Origin: Gadus chalcogrammus
Taxonomy: Eukaryota; Chordata; Actinopteri; Gadiformes; Gadidae
Reading direction: 5' to 3'
DNA: 64,000 nucleotides
Assembly (NCBI RefSeq): GCF_026213295.1
Contig: NC_079419.1
Coordinates: 21,393,180 to 21,457,179, forward strand
Part shown: positions 8,450-20,914 of the stretch, in pieces
How positions within the stretch are numbered: the stretch's first letter is position 1
Layout of the letters: every line of letters starts with the position of its first letter
Position numbers and translations under genes: made by a program
Notes under the pieces: model-generated
Databases searched by the model: none
Told to the model about the DNA's origin: nothing
What the model saw: the letters and a program-made list of their open reading frames with translations, nothing else

Positions 8450-9929
8450 AGTGAGTTCAGATAGGAATGGACCCTAACAGCATATAATATCAACTACTTC
8501 TGTTGTCTTGCACCAAACAGCACCCCGTACTGAGGAGGGAGAGAGAGCGTGTTCTCCTGAGGGAGGGAGAGAGTCACAGGGAGACACACAGTGGATATTC
8601 ACATTATGGCTAATTTGTTTTAGTTTTAGTTTTGTTTTTTGTCTTCCTAGGACAACAGTTATCATTCGTGATGATGAACATCGAAGTTCATGAGGAGGTT
8701 ATAAGGACAATAACGTTGATACTTTAATAGGACAACAGTGATGATAATCTAATGCAATTGGACTAAAGAAGGTGTTGCTATTAACTAAGTGATTAATATT
8801 ATTTTCACACAGGAAAGAATAATTGAATAAATATGGATATGATTAAAGAAGGAGAATAATAATAAAATAAAGTAATCTTGATAAACTGTAAAAGTAGGAC
8901 TACACCTATTAAAATATGGGGTATATCTCTTTGGTCAAGGATGACAGGTGGATTAGCGCTACATCTGCTGGGAAGGGATCCTACATGCTATGTTGTCAAT
9001 TTGGATTCGGAAGTAGTGGGTTTACCTTTCAAATGCCACTACTGCTGCTGCAACACTTTAATAATTTTAACTCTGATAAATTACCTTTTGTTTTATAGTT
9101 TCCCTGATGTGTATCCAATACGCACACACTTGGCTGCATAGGGCAGATGGGGCTGAAGACTCTGTCTCCATCCCTCCACTTTGCGATCTATACTACCATA
9201 TGGGTGGGGGTTGATTGTATTCCAGGTATGGCATCCTGCAGCGAGCCAGTATGGAAGGCTGGTTAGCCAACGACGGGTAAGATCCCACCTTGACACCCGG
9301 GACGACCTAAGGCAGGCACAGTCACGATTACTTGGCAGAGTCACTGTGGGCACTGGCTCACTTGATCATGAAGTGACAAGCTGCAACAATCATGGGAAGT
9401 GCCGGGTGGGGTGTATGGTGGAGGAGAAACAGGAGTCAGATATGTCAGCTCTGGCAGCAGAGGTGGTCTTGGAACGGGGCATGTCGCGTTTTATTTTATT
9501 TTTATTTTATTTATTTTATTTTTTAGAAGGCCACTAACGCATGTACGTTTTTTCGGTTTAGTGCATGACTTTGGAACAGCGTGGTTTCAGGCGGCTGATG
9601 GTAAACCCACCCATATTGGGCTTTGGTTTTGGACATACTGGGTTCGATTTCCCTTCCCAAAAGATTGGTTTTAGTTTGCTGATGGTTAAGGTTAGACGTT
9701 TCGACGTTGGTTGCACCGACGGCGTTCTTAGAGTTGCTTATCATTTAATGCGCATGGTTTTGACCATTGCGCAAGGGGGGAGGTATTGAGGAGAATTAAA
9801 AAAAATATAATAATAATAATAATAATTAGAAAACAAGGTTTTTCTTCACCATACTTGCAAACAATGATTGACATCCAGCTAAAATGAGTGTGAAATATAT
9901 ATAAAAAACAAAAAACAAAAAAAACTGTG
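8450..9929. other. No recognised gene; A/T-rich intergenic sequence
   Basis: Short ORFs here have no recognisable domain and biased composition. Features are A/T-rich stretches, a TTTTATT run at 9490-9525 and a short (TAA)n at about 9808-9830. The part beyond about 9500 may be decayed retroviral sequence leading into the integrase fossil, but nothing is readable. Confidence 0.6.
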
Positions 9930-10345
9930 TTCAACAGATGGGTAGAAGCAGTCCCATCGAAAGACCAAAGTGCGGCTACAGTAATCAAGTTTCGGACTAG
10001 AGAAGTCATGACAAGGTTTGGAATTCCATCAGAAATAAGCTCAGACAAAACGTTTATTCAGAGAACACTCAAACAAGTGATTCAACATTTGCATGTCAAA
10101 TAAAGACTAGATTACGCCCCAATCCTCAACCACAAGGTATGGTGGAAAGAGTGAATGGGACGCTCAAGACAAAAAATTAACAACATTTGTGCAAGCACTA
10201 AATTGAATTGATGCACTACCACTGACACTAATGAGTTATCGCATGACAACTAACAGAACGACACATCTAACCCCGCATGAAATGCTTAAGGGTCGACCCA
10301 TGCCTTCACTTAACATTCGAGGGTGCCAAAAGGGACTTCCATTAG
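9930..10345 (+). pseudogene. Endogenous retrovirus integrase fossil
   Basis: Reading across several stops and frameshifts gives retroviral integrase core segments: FNRWVEAVPSKDQSAATVI at about 9932, a TRFGIPSEISSD segment near 10014 (second acidic residue), QGMVERVNGTLK at about 10135 (third acidic residue), and [15 protein letters not shown] near 10215. The wording resembles gamma/epsilon-like fish proviral pol. No gag, protease or RT is visible upstream, so most of the provirus is lost or unreadable. Confidence 0.7.
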
Positions 10346-11885
10346 AGTAATTAGAAATAGAATTAAGGAAAATATGTTTGAACATCTAACTGTTGTACAT
10401 AAGTTTGTAATTCCAGCAAGAGAAACACAAAGTTCCAGGGCCGGAGGAGGAGCCAGATGCAGACACGCCCGGAGCTGACCAACCACCCAAGGATGAGGCA
10501 ATCAGATTTCGCACCGGATGGGTCGGTGGCCAGGGTGCTGGCAGGGTTACAGTCCCTCAGATTAGAGTTGGCAGAGAGCTCCGGCATTAATGACCCCTTC
10601 ACAGGATGGATGGAGAGCCCAATGAGCGATGGGCGCTACAGGTGCAGCAGGTGCCATCCAAGCTTACCTGGGGATCGAGTATACACCGGAGAGTTTGGAC
10701 GAGGGACCACCAGAGGGGCCCGACCTGATCCGGCTGGAGAACATGGTGGGCTGCCCCATTCCCGTCCCCGCCAACGGCACCACCCCCCTCCCACCTGATG
10801 CACCCACGCCGCCCGGACCAGGGATCTGCGTTCCGGTACCAGGGGCTGCGGCCCGTTCCCTTAAGGCTTGAGGGCGCCCCTGGCTGTATTCGCTTCTGTA
10901 CGCTTCACTGTTTTTAGCCGCTCCCATATCTATGCCCGCGTCTACGCAACCGACGCCGGGAACGTAAATGTTGTTGTGTATATCGCTGTCCCACTAGATG
11001 GAGCTCGGGGATACACACGGGCGAGATTCCAGGGGCCTTGATTGCCCGTTTATCAGATGAGGTCCTGAGCGCAGTTGAATAAAAGGGTCTAATGCTCAGG
11101 TGGCGCCTTGCGTCCACCTGCCCGTGATGACGCTCAGGGCTATTCCGTGGTTTCAGTTGTTCCCGTGCCCCGTGCCTACCCTGGATACCCCATGCGTGTG
11201 ATTGCTTATTGTTACACGACCAGCTAACTCCTCCTCACATCCTTAGTGTGTGGTCATCTAGGGATGGGTTGAGGGGGATTGCCATTCGTTATCTACCTCA
11301 TATCTTTCTATTATTATTACTATTATTTAGGGACACGTTTCATGGTTGCATTTCTTTCCTGTGATTGTTATTGTGTAGTATTTGTGTGATTGTTGCATTT
11401 TTGTTTATTGTTTACTGTTTGTTTTATTGTTGCATTTCATTGTTATTATTATGGTTTGGTGTTAGTTTTGTTGTGTGGCCAGCTTTGTTGTTGGTTGTTG
11501 TTGTTTTTTGGTATCGTTTGATATTTGTTTTTTGTATTAGTGTATGCTTGTGGTATGTTTTTTTTTTTTTTTTGTGTATTACCTGCTGCCACTTTACTTG
11601 GTATTGTCTGCTCGCGATGTAAGGCCGGGGTGGATGCCACCCCCTAAGTGGGGTGTGTATGGCATACCCATGTCTGAAGCATGGGTAGCGTTTCTCCCAC
11701 GTGGTTCCCCATACACCCGGTCCAGCGAGTTGTTTTAGTCCCATGCTCATGGATGTTTGTTTTTATGATCATTTTGCCTTCTTTCTGTTATTTCTAAAAG
11801 TGTTATGATGATAGTCCCGCGCTGAAGTCCTATCCCTCGTACCCCTCATGAGTAAAAGTCGTCTTGCGACGACTTGAGGGGGATA
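10346..11885 (+). other. Decayed internal retroviral region, no readable gene
   Basis: Between the integrase fossil and the 3' LTR I see no envelope gene. 10450-10870 is G/C- and Pro-codon-rich; 11340-11580 is strongly T/G-biased. A purine-rich run, GAGGGGGATA at 11876-11885, directly abuts the LTR start and fits a polypurine tract that primes plus-strand synthesis. Confidence 0.5.
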
Positions 11886-11946
11886 TGTTGGGCAAAATAA
11901 CCTGCTGAGTACATCACATGTACATTATAAATATAGCTAACTCCTA
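11886..11946 (+). repeat. 3' LTR of endogenous retrovirus, left portion
   Basis: Begins TGTTGGG directly after a purine-rich tract and contains ATTATAAATATA as a candidate TATA region. It is interrupted at 11946 by the CACAG-ended transposon. The rest of the LTR resumes at 20915 and ends in CCCAACA, the exact complement of the start. Confidence 0.6.
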
Positions 11947-12873
11947 CACAGCAAATGCCAAAGTGTTAAAATCCCAGAGTATTCATGACCAGAGTAGATT
12001 TTATACACTTTGGTGTTGAAAAGGCACTAAGTACATTTTTTGGGGTGTACCAGAAACACTCTTGGGTGTTGTCTCTAAGTATAATGCTGGTGTAGAGTAA
12101 TTTCAGTGTATATTTTAGGATGATGGACTCCCTGAGTGTCCAACGGTTAGGTTTCGATTCGTCATTGGGTCGCTGCGCCTTCTCATTGGTTGAATCTAGA
12201 GACATGTGACCGTTTGTCCTCTTCCACACTACGCGGCAAACTGTTTCGGCAGAGACGGTTGGTTGACTAGAGACGAGGATCGAATCAACGAAGCCATTTT
12301 TGAACTTCACGGCAATGTAACAGGTAAGAAAAGTACCAAGTGAATAATGCACAGGGTTTCTATGTTTCATAGTTAGTTGTGCGTGTGTACTTCGTATAGG
12401 TCAGAAATTGTATTCATAATGGGTCTTAAGAAGGTATTAAAGTCTTAAATTTAACTTGTTCAAACCTGCAGAAACCCTGAATGCAGAATATTAAGCATTT
12501 CTTCGTCTTTTAGATCTGATAACCAACTTATAAATGCTAACGATTTTAGCTAACGTCAAACCTAATGGCCAATGCTAATGAGGCACATGTCTTCAATTTA
12601 GCTAACGCCTGCGCGTAAATCGCCATTGCTCATGGGACCTATGAGACCGAAAAAAATGTATGGGAGTCAATGGAGAGAAAGTAATTATTTACTGATCCCA
12701 GTCTTTATATGCCCCGGATTACACATATGTTGTTTGTGGATTTAAATGATAATTTTTCATGCAAAGAAAACTATAATTTAGCGGGAAGGAGTTTGATACG
12801 GTTAGTTTTTGTGTGGGGCGCTTTGTGGACTACAACTCCCGCTGCTCTCGACGTGTATGATGTACGTCACCAC

Positions 12874-13030
12874 CACTCGCAAACGGATCCCGTCGGAACA
12901 TGGCTGTGTCTTTGGTGCACTTTACCACCTTCTTTCAAGGAGAGCACCAAAGCCTTGATCGAGGTGAAAGAAGGTGGTAAAGTGCACCAAAGAGACAGCC
13001 ATGTTCCGACTGCGGGATCTGTGTGAGCGC
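12874..13030. repeat. Foldback sequence inside the transposon
   Basis: Arms of roughly 50-60 bp (12886-12937 and 12965-13019) are near-perfect inverted complements, including TTTGGTGCACTTTACCACC, separated by about 27 bp. Imperfect pairing extends outward a further 10 bp. Likely a small foldback or MITE inserted in the transposon's 5' intron region. Confidence 0.75.
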
Positions 13031-13329
13031 GACCCCTCCCCCTCCCACTCTGTCCTTCCAAACGAGCCATGTGCAAAGACACCTCATTCCCCCCCCCGCC
13101 ACCCTCTCACAACGCAACAAGCATGGAGGATACCGCTAAATAAAATCATACGGCGGAGTGAGACGAATTTATTTCAAAGAGGATAAACAACGGCTCGGTT
13201 AATTAATTAAAATATACGAAACAAGCGAAATTAAACCAAACATGTTCCCAAATGGAACAGAGGGGGAGGGGGGGGGGGCGATCTCGCCATCTCGGTTGAA
13301 CTCAGTGGTGACCGAGCGAAATGAACTGT

Positions 13330-13735
13330 TTGAACTGTAAGTTCAAACAGTATGAACTGTTTTCATTGTGCTTGGTATGAACTGTTTTCATTGTGCTTGG
13401 ACCACTTTGGTGGTTTAAATGGTAATTTCAATCACTCGTATTACTGCAATACCTTACTGCGTCCGTATCTCTGCCTATGTACACAAATATATTGTATTTG
13501 TGTACAGCACTTTGGTCAACTACTGTTGTTTTAAATGTGCTATATAAATAAACTTGACTTGACTATGGCTCGCCTGGTCCTCTGCCAATGCTACCGCGAT
13601 AACAGCTTTCCGGGTGGCGTCCATGTTTTCCTCCAACGACCGAGCGAAATAATAAAACGCTTGAAGTGTGGGCTTGGCGTCAGATCTGAGATCCGAGTCG
13701 GTTCGCAGAGAATACTCGAACGCAGCATAACCTAC
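13330..13735 (+). repeat. Dispersed repeat, copy 1 (sister at 63.4 kb)
   Basis: Sequence from GAACTGTTTTCATTG (about 13375) to CGGTTCGCAGAGAATACT (about 13720) recurs at 63394-63668 at high identity. The copy here has a two-fold 25-bp tandem unit at 13350-13399. It also has an insertion at about 13487-13575 that ends like fish LINE/SINE tails (GTGCTATATAAATAAAC TTGACTTGAC), probably a tail fragment. Confidence 0.75.
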
Positions 13736-14019
13736 AGCTGTATATTATTGTTTTGCACGGGTGAATATTTGTTTAGATGAAAAACTGTTTCCCTTTTTTT
13801 TTTTTTACATGTTCATGCCATGTGCCAGCCAGAGTTCCTTAATGGCACAACCAATGTTCTAACTGGCAGCTATTTTTGTAACCTTCAAAGTGTTCCATTC
13901 TGTTAAAAAATAACGATACAAAATCAAATGTTGCAGTCATACTGACCTGTGTTTTGTGATGCTAAATCAAATACACAAATACTTGTTGTTGTTGTTGTAA
14001 TAGTGGAAGGACGACAACA

Positions 14020-17000
14020 ATGCTGTTCAAAGTGCAATACCACGGAAAGAAGAAGTACATTAAACTTAATGGAGACTCACATTCAGAATTTCTCAAAGAG
14101 GGTAAGTTACTTGAGTACCACATTTAACACTAGAACTGGTAACATAGGTAATATATACTTGCAGCGGTTTTTTTATTGTATGTAACTTTCTTGACAATAT
14201 GATCGCTTCTTGAACTAAAGAACACACTGCAGTTGGGTGTATGGATGGTATGAGATGAACTGATCATAGGTGACGTGATTTCAGAGACAAACATTGATTA
14301 TGAGTGGAAATGGCCTTTAACTACTCTGGATAGCTAACACAGAGTGGCCATTGTATAGGGAATTGAGAGGGCTTCATGGATTATGTAATATTCAGGTACA
14401 CTACAATAATAAAAGAGCTTGAAAGCTCATTATTTACCTCTGTAAAATGCATTCCAGGCTTCATTAACTTTTTTCTGTATTCAAAGCTAAAGTGAAGTTC
14501 AGCATCTCCACTGAGACAGACATATATGTGCTGGATGACACTGGAACAGAGGTCGATGAAGAGGTCTTCACCGACATCCTGGAGGAAAAAACTGACATCC
14601 TGTGGACGATTGTTGATGTTCTTTCAGTCTCTGGTAAATGGTAATTTGATTGTATTGTCCATCGAAGGGTTACAGTTGCAACATGTGGCCGTTGTAATCG
14701 ACTTTGCCTCCCAAAAAGGAGTTGTGCTTAAAAGGTGGCCATATCAACCATCAAAACTCATATCTATAACTGGAAAAGAAAACACTTTCCCTGTCTACCC
14801 AGTCATCTCCTCTAAATAGAACATGTGGATCAATTAATGAAATCACAAGTGAAAAATGTTTTTAAAAAATATTGTGTGCCCTCTTTTCAGACTCTCCTGT
14901 CCCATCCTCATGCAATGACACCTTGTCACTATCGTCACCCACATCAGAGAGTGATACTTCTCTGATGTCTTCAAAAAGATGGCCCATCGATAATTCCTTT
15001 CTAATGTCTCGAAAAAGACAGTGCACCGATGAAGCCATTTTGACGTCCACACAAAGTCAGCATATTGATGACAGTTCTTCACAGGCCAAAGAGGTGTTGT
15101 TTTCTGTAGAACATTTGTCTTTATGTTGTAAATGTTGTATGTTTTGGAATAACATTTTTTGCTATGCTGATCTACTTTTTTCTTATTCCTGTTGTCAAGC
15201 TTGTCAAGAGAGTTCTGGAACAAAAGCCTGGAGGGGAGAAGATACTTAAAGAATATGCCATGAGAGGAGAATTTAAGGACCGGACACGCCGTGAACTTGT
15301 CAACATCATTGTTGCTGATATGGTGGAAAAATATGGGTAAGTAAAATATTTTACTGTGCATGATTTATTGAATGGTATTTTCATAGTATTTGACCATTGT
15401 AAATTGCCATACTGATTTTCTTATTTTTCCTGTCAATGCAACCTATCATTTTCCACACAGACGTGCTCCACCAAAGGACAAAAGAACACAGTATGCATGG
15501 GGGATTGTAACACTGTTTCCTTCTCTAAAAGACCCCTACTCCAAAAAAGGCTATGTGAGTACCGGTATATTAAGTGTGGTTAATGTTACTCAAATGTTCA
15601 TGTTATAGTTATCAAGACTTTTGCAGTTTCTTAGGAGTAATGTAGGACGGCTTCTTTATTACCAACTTTGCTATGTGTACAAGCAGCAAGGGATCAATTA
15701 ATATTCTTGATGGTAAATCTTAACAATTCTTTCTACCAGTATCCATATTGAATCATGCTGAATTTTTTTTCTTTTTTTCCAACTTTATTGTTTTTAGGAA
15801 CATTTCTATGATGCAGATAGCAACGAGGGCTACATTGCATGGAAGCTTAAAAACACACAGCGGGACCTCAACAGTGGCAGCAGTAGCAGTGGATTTAGGA
15901 GAATGAGCTCTCACACCTCAAACAGCAGTGGACCACAGTTGGAGAGAGAAGTGTCTAAAGAGCTCCAGCTGGAGGGAGACCAATGTTGCGAGGCCATTTC
16001 TCTACTGAAACACAGCACGGACAAAGAACAGATATTCATGAAAATGAAAGCAACCTTCAACCACAGACAACAGCTGATCCACGATCCTGAGCAATGCAGC
16101 ACAGTTCTTACACTGTTCCCAAGGTTCCTTGACACGAAAGGCCTGGTAAATTCACGTTAATTATGTTTAAAATGTATTCTGTCAAAAACAGCATCACAAA
16201 GCTGAGGATATTTCCCGCCCACTGCTACCACCATCAAATAAACCTACACATAATTTCTCCCCTTTAGGTCTTGCAGGACTTTGACCTGTTGTTTAGTGCT
16301 GAGACTTCTTCAAAACTTCTTGAGAAATGGGGAACACTCCTGAAGGTAAAAGTAATAGAGCAAGCCAAAAACCTCAGCAAGACACCCCTTCTTGACGACC
16401 TCATTCAGTCTGCAGAGGAGAACCCTGATGAGGATGATGAAGTGCCAGGTAAGTGATATAAAATAACCTGTTTGTATTTGGCCACCTTTTTAGATGCTGA
16501 CTATTTATTGACAAGAACTTTTTGAACCTTTTATGTTGTGTCATGTGCTTTCATCAGGTGTATTTCATGCTCAAAGTATGCTCTCCCTTCCTCTTCAGGT
16601 TGGGATAGTGACATGGCTTCACTTCTCCTCCTGGTGTACCTCCTTCCACCACCTCCAAGTGGAAAGAAGGGAGCGGTTAAACTCAGTATCCGGGAAGCTG
16701 TTGATCGTGTGGTCAAATTTCACAAGGTAATTGTATCCTGAGAATTTTTTTTTAAAGGTCCCATGGCATGCCGCCAGGTGTGGCGTGATTAGCCGCTACA
16801 AGCCGTTTTGGAAATCTGGCCCTTATGACATCACAGGTGGGCGTGTCCACCTAATATGTGTGACAGATAGATGAGCAACGTTTGGTACAGTCCACTGAGT
16901 AGGCTGGTAGACTGATCTATCCAGCACACATCTTGGTGGACACGCCCACCTGTGATGTCATAAGGGGAAGATTTCCAAAACGGCTTGTACCAGCTAATCA

Positions 17001-17784
17001 CGCCACACCTGGTGGCATGCCATGGGACCTTTAAACTATCTAATATGCAGTAGTGTAACCAAACAAAACAGACATGTTTTGGCTAATTATTGTACCTTTC
17101 ACTTGATGCAAGGGAATTTTCTCACAGGTAGAGAGAAATGCGGTAGCATGACTGTTCAACATGCATACTGGATAGAACAATCCTCAGTTAGGAAATATCT
17201 GAAATTAAATGTCTTCAAAACCTCCAGCACTTAGACAAGTGATGTCCCACAAATACCAGAATGAATTGCAAGTGATGATATGTAAACACAACAGTTAGCG
17301 ACTTCTCATAGGATAGAGTTCAGTTGAAGTTCCTTTTTTAATTCTAAAGAATGAATGGTGTGGAGGTAATTATTTTTGCAATGCACCAGTTTCTTTTCAG
17401 TGCATCTCCATGTCGAGGCCTTGTGAAAATAAAATCAGTAAAAAGGTTGTACTTTTTGTCATCTTACAGTCAAGTCGCAGCCTTCAGGAACACTCTGGTC
17501 CAGACCAGCGGAGGCAGCCCTACATCCTGGCAGTTGGGACGGCAAGAAACAGCATCCATCAGTACTACATTGCGATGGATAATGGGCTCCTTCCCTGCAA
17601 TGCCAGGTCTTCCCTCTCAGCCTTTGATGAACTTTTCAAGGCACATTATGTGTTTGGTGTCTCCTATGACCAGGCCTTAAACAGCATGTTTACATTTGTG
17701 CAGACCACCATATACAACATTGACATCGGACTCTCTCACGAAACTCCCAGAGTCAAGGACCTCAGGGCAAAGCTCCTCAACTGA
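14020..17784 (+). CDS. Transposon accessory gene, 9 exons, 544 aa, unknown function
   Basis: Exons with canonical GT-AG borders: 14020-14101, 14487-14633, 14891-15093, 15200-15336, 15461-15554, 15798-16145, 16268-16448, 16599-16726, 17470-17784. Together they give an uninterrupted 544-codon frame. The N-terminus (FKVQYHGKKKYIKL, then LDDTGTEVDEEVFTDILEEK) looks like a small ubiquitin-like/CIDE-N or PB1-type fold. A basic helical block follows (GEKILKEYAMRGEFKDRTRR), then TLFPSLKDPYSKKGYEHFYD and a C-terminal domain with YILAVGTARNSIHQYYIAMD. Multicopy fish proteins of this type are often annotated as SAM-domain-3-like. It lies wholly inside the transposon. Intactness suggests recent activity or selection. 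Confidence 0.8.
16756..17030. mobile_element. 275-bp MITE with TTAA target site (Kolobok- or piggyBac-type)
   Basis: Perfect termini AGGTCCCATGGCATG and its complement are flanked by TTAA on both sides (16752-16755, 17031-17034). Long complementary arms include the CACGCCCACCTGTGATGTCA segment. It is nested in the last intron (exon 8 to 9) of the accessory gene and is spliced out, so it does not disturb the frame. Confidence 0.88.
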
Positions 17785-17788
17785 ACTT

Positions 17789-20222
17789 ATGATGTTTGGA
17801 TGCTTTGTGTGCAAATCCGCTTTTCACAGCATTCAGCTGTTGGTCCGCCATCTCAAAGTTTCCCATGCCTTTTTTCCTGGTAAGCAGTTTCAATTGGTGT
17901 GTGACCAGAATGGATGCCGTCACAGATTTTGTAGTTTTTCAGGCTTCAGAAAACATCTTCAGTGCAAGCATAATGCTGAAATTCTAGATCCAGCTATTAA
18001 TGAACCAGTTACTCCTTCAGTTGTTGTACATGATCAGCGAACAGTATCAACTTTAATTTCAGAGCAACCAGTGAATTCTCAAAGTTGTATTGAGAACAGG
18101 CAACATACCCAAGAAATGTGTGCATCCCTTATTGCAAAACTCCAAAGCAGTGGTGTGGCTACTAATGTTGTAAAGACTGTTGTTGCAAATATGGAGGAGC
18201 TTGTAGAGGAATTGCATTCAACTGTTAAAGAAGATGTGATAAAATTACTACCCGATGAGGGCATGAGAGCAAAATTTGATGAATACTTTGACAGTCTTGA
18301 AAATCCATTTAGCAAACTAAACACTGAGGCAAAATTGAAAAAATATTTCAGTGAGAAATGTCGTCTTGTAGAACCTGTTGAGGTCGCTTTAGGAGTGAGG
18401 TATGACACCAGAAGGAATCGAGACACTGGCACATACGAACAAGTTCCTGTTACAGACAAATTTGTGTACATTCCTCTATTGGAAACACTGAAATTCATAT
18501 TCCACAACAAGGATATTTGTGATTATATTTTGCAGCCTTGTGAGAAAACAGGCGTTTATAAAGATTTCTGTGATGGGAACTATTTTAAAGATCACCCCCT
18601 TTTCTCTGAAAAACCAAACTCTCTCCAAATACAGATATTCTACGACGATTTTGAAAAGGCAAACCCACTTGGATCCAAGCATGGTATCCATAAGATTGGA
18701 AGTATATACTTTGTTTTACGAAATCTGTCTCCAAAGATAAACTCAGCTCTAATGAATATTCATCTTCTGGCACTTTTTCACACTGCTGATATAAAGAAGT
18801 ATGGATTTGATGCCATCTTGGAGCCTCTTGTACATGATCTGAAAGTCCTTGAGTGCACAGGAGTGGAACTCCCTTTCTCTGATGAACCAGTTTGCGGCAC
18901 AATTGCTCAAGTAACTGGGGACAATTTGGGATTGCACACACTTCTTGGGTATGTTGAATCATTCAATGCCAACTATTTTTGCCATTATTGTCTGATAGAC
19001 AAACAGACCGCGCAGACAGTTTTTAGTGATGATGATCCAAGAATAACGTTCCGCAATAAAGCCCTCCATGCTCAGCATTGCAATGACCTCATGGCAGATC
19101 CTACACTGGCTTCAACATTTGGAGTGAAGCGAACGTGTTTACTCAATGATCTACAGTACTTTCATGTTTCTGACAACTATGCTGTAGACATTATGCATGA
19201 CATATTGGAAGGAGTGGGGCAATTTGAGCTAAAGTTGCTCTTTGGTTACCTCACAGACAACATCATGTCCAAGACAGATGTTTGTAACCGGATATATTCA
19301 TACAATTATGGCTTTGTTGAGCGAAAAAAACCGACCAACCAGAATCAACTTGGAGCAGACTGGAAACGGCATTGGTCTTAATGCCATTCAGACATTTTGC
19401 TTGATCCGGAATATGCCCTTGATATTTGGAGATGTTGTACAAGAAGGAAATGCACACTGGAGACTCTTGCTGCTTCTGTTGCAAATTATGAACATCGTAT
19501 TTTCTCCAGTCGTTACTGATGGCATGACTGTATGTCTGAAGCATCTCATTGTTGAACATCATCAACTTTTCAAACAGCTTTATCCACATCGCAAACTGAT
19601 TCCTAAACATCATTTCATGACTCATTATCCCAGGTCCATTCGAAAAATAGGGCCAATTCTTCATGTTTGGACAATGCGATATGAAGCCAAGCATAGGTTT
19701 TTCAAGAACACAATCAAAAATTTCAAAAATATAACAAAGTCGTTGGCTAAAAAGCATCAGATGTCTATAGCATTTCATTGGGAATCAACACCTTTCAAAA
19801 GTATTGACTGTGGGCCAGTGAAAACCGTTAAGCTCAATGCCATAGAAAATGGTGAGATAATTGCTGAAGAACTACAGGTTGACTTGGACTGTGAAGTTGA
19901 TGTGACATCTTGGATCACTTGTTTTGGGACAGAATATCGCCCAGGCCTTCTGGTTTGCTCAAACATAGAGGATTTGCCAGTGTTTAGCCTGATAAGAGAA
20001 AAAATTTTACTTAATGGAGACTATTTTCTTCTAGCAGAGGACTTTGAAACACTTTGTTTTGCAGAACATTTTCATTCTTTTAATGTGAGACAGGGAAATG
20101 ACAAAAATATTTCAGTTCTAAAAGTTGATGAGTTGTGCTTGTTTAAGCCATTTGATTTGCAAACAACTTATGGGTTGGACAGAGATGACAAGTATGTGGT
20201 GCCTGTGCATGTGTTGCTGTAA
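17789..20222 (+). pseudogene. Zinc-finger transposase of the CACAG-ended transposon, single frameshift
   Basis: ATG at 17789, 4 nt after the accessory gene stop; about 810 codons. Two N-terminal C2H2-like fingers (CFVCKSAFHS..RHLKVSH; C..CRHRFCSFSGFRKHLQCKH) precede a long domain with candidate catalytic acids in TGDNLGLH (about residue 377), YAVDIMHDILEGV (about 465) and MRYEAKHRFFK (about 630), an RNase-H-fold D-D-E layout. The MHDILEGV and YEAKH motifs recall Tnp2/CACTA transposases. The reading frame shifts once in an A7 run at 19324-19330 (one A too many); everything before and after is open. It could be an assembly error or a genuine recent lesion. Confidence 0.75.
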
Positions 20223-20529
20223 GCAACTTGTTGATTGGTTGCCAGGCACACCTTTATTTTCTTTATTTTCTAAACTTTCAAGTTCAAGTTGTTAGTTACA
20301 TCATCTAAATGTTAAACTAATTTTCATTCTTTTCATGTGAGAGAGGGATATGACAAAAATGTTTCACTGTTAAAAGTTGACGAGTTGTGCTTGTTCAAGT
20401 TGTTCAAGTTGTTGGTTACATAAATGTACAACTAAATATGGTTCTTGATCGAAAAAAATTAAAGTAAATGTATGCACTGTAAAAACAACAACAGCATCAA
20501 TAAAAATGTTTTCAAGAATCTAATGTGTA

Positions 20530-20912
20530 GACTATTCATTCATGAAGTGTTGACAATTCACCTCAAAGGTGTTGGTTGTACACCAGTCAGAGTACATTCT
20601 CACTCTAGAAGTATTAAATAATCAGCTCTGCGAAGTGCTACAAAGCACTGACTTGGAGTACATATTCTTTCTCTCTGGTGTTCTAGGTTTACACTGCAGG
20701 TGTAAGGAAGCACTGAATGAGTGCCCAAAAGTACCACTAATAGAGTACATTTGCACTCTCAAAGTGTTCAAATGTAACTCTAAATTTGGAGTACATATTT
20801 TGCACTTCTAACAGTGTTCAGTGAACACTGAACTCTTGGACCTATATGTACCCCGAAGTGAGTGTTACATGTACACCCATAGAGTACAATGTACACTGGG
20901 ATTTTTGCTGTG
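20530..20912. repeat. Right subterminal repeat region of the transposon
   Basis: Dense short motifs (GTGTTG, GAGTACAT, AAGTGTT, CACTCT in both orientations) recur through this interval, ending in the terminal inverted repeat. The left subterminal region (11947-12120) has the same vocabulary (AAGTGTT, GAGTA, GGTGTACC). Such arrays bind the transposase in CACTA elements. Confidence 0.65.
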
Positions 20913-20914
20913 TA

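Larger units (their letters stand above)
11947..20912 (+). mobile_element. 9-kb DNA transposon with CACAG termini (CACTA/EnSpm-like)
   Basis: The left end starts CACAGCAAA (11947) and the right end finishes TTTGCTGTG (20912), flanked on both sides by TA (11945-11946 and 20913-20914), consistent with a 2-bp TSD. Subterminal regions contain many short AGTGTT/GAGTAC-like repeats, as in CACTA elements. Length is 8966 bp. It carries a spliced accessory gene and a zinc-finger transposase, both rightward. The superfamily call rests on termini plus subterminal repeats; the transposase itself I cannot place with certainty. It sits inside a retroviral LTR. Confidence 0.7.

Noticed and set aside
9181..9674. 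118-aa and 91-aa + strand ORFs near 9.2-9.7 kb
   Set aside because: No recognisable domain, low-complexity Phe/Leu tails from a T-rich run, and overlapping frames of similar length on both strands.
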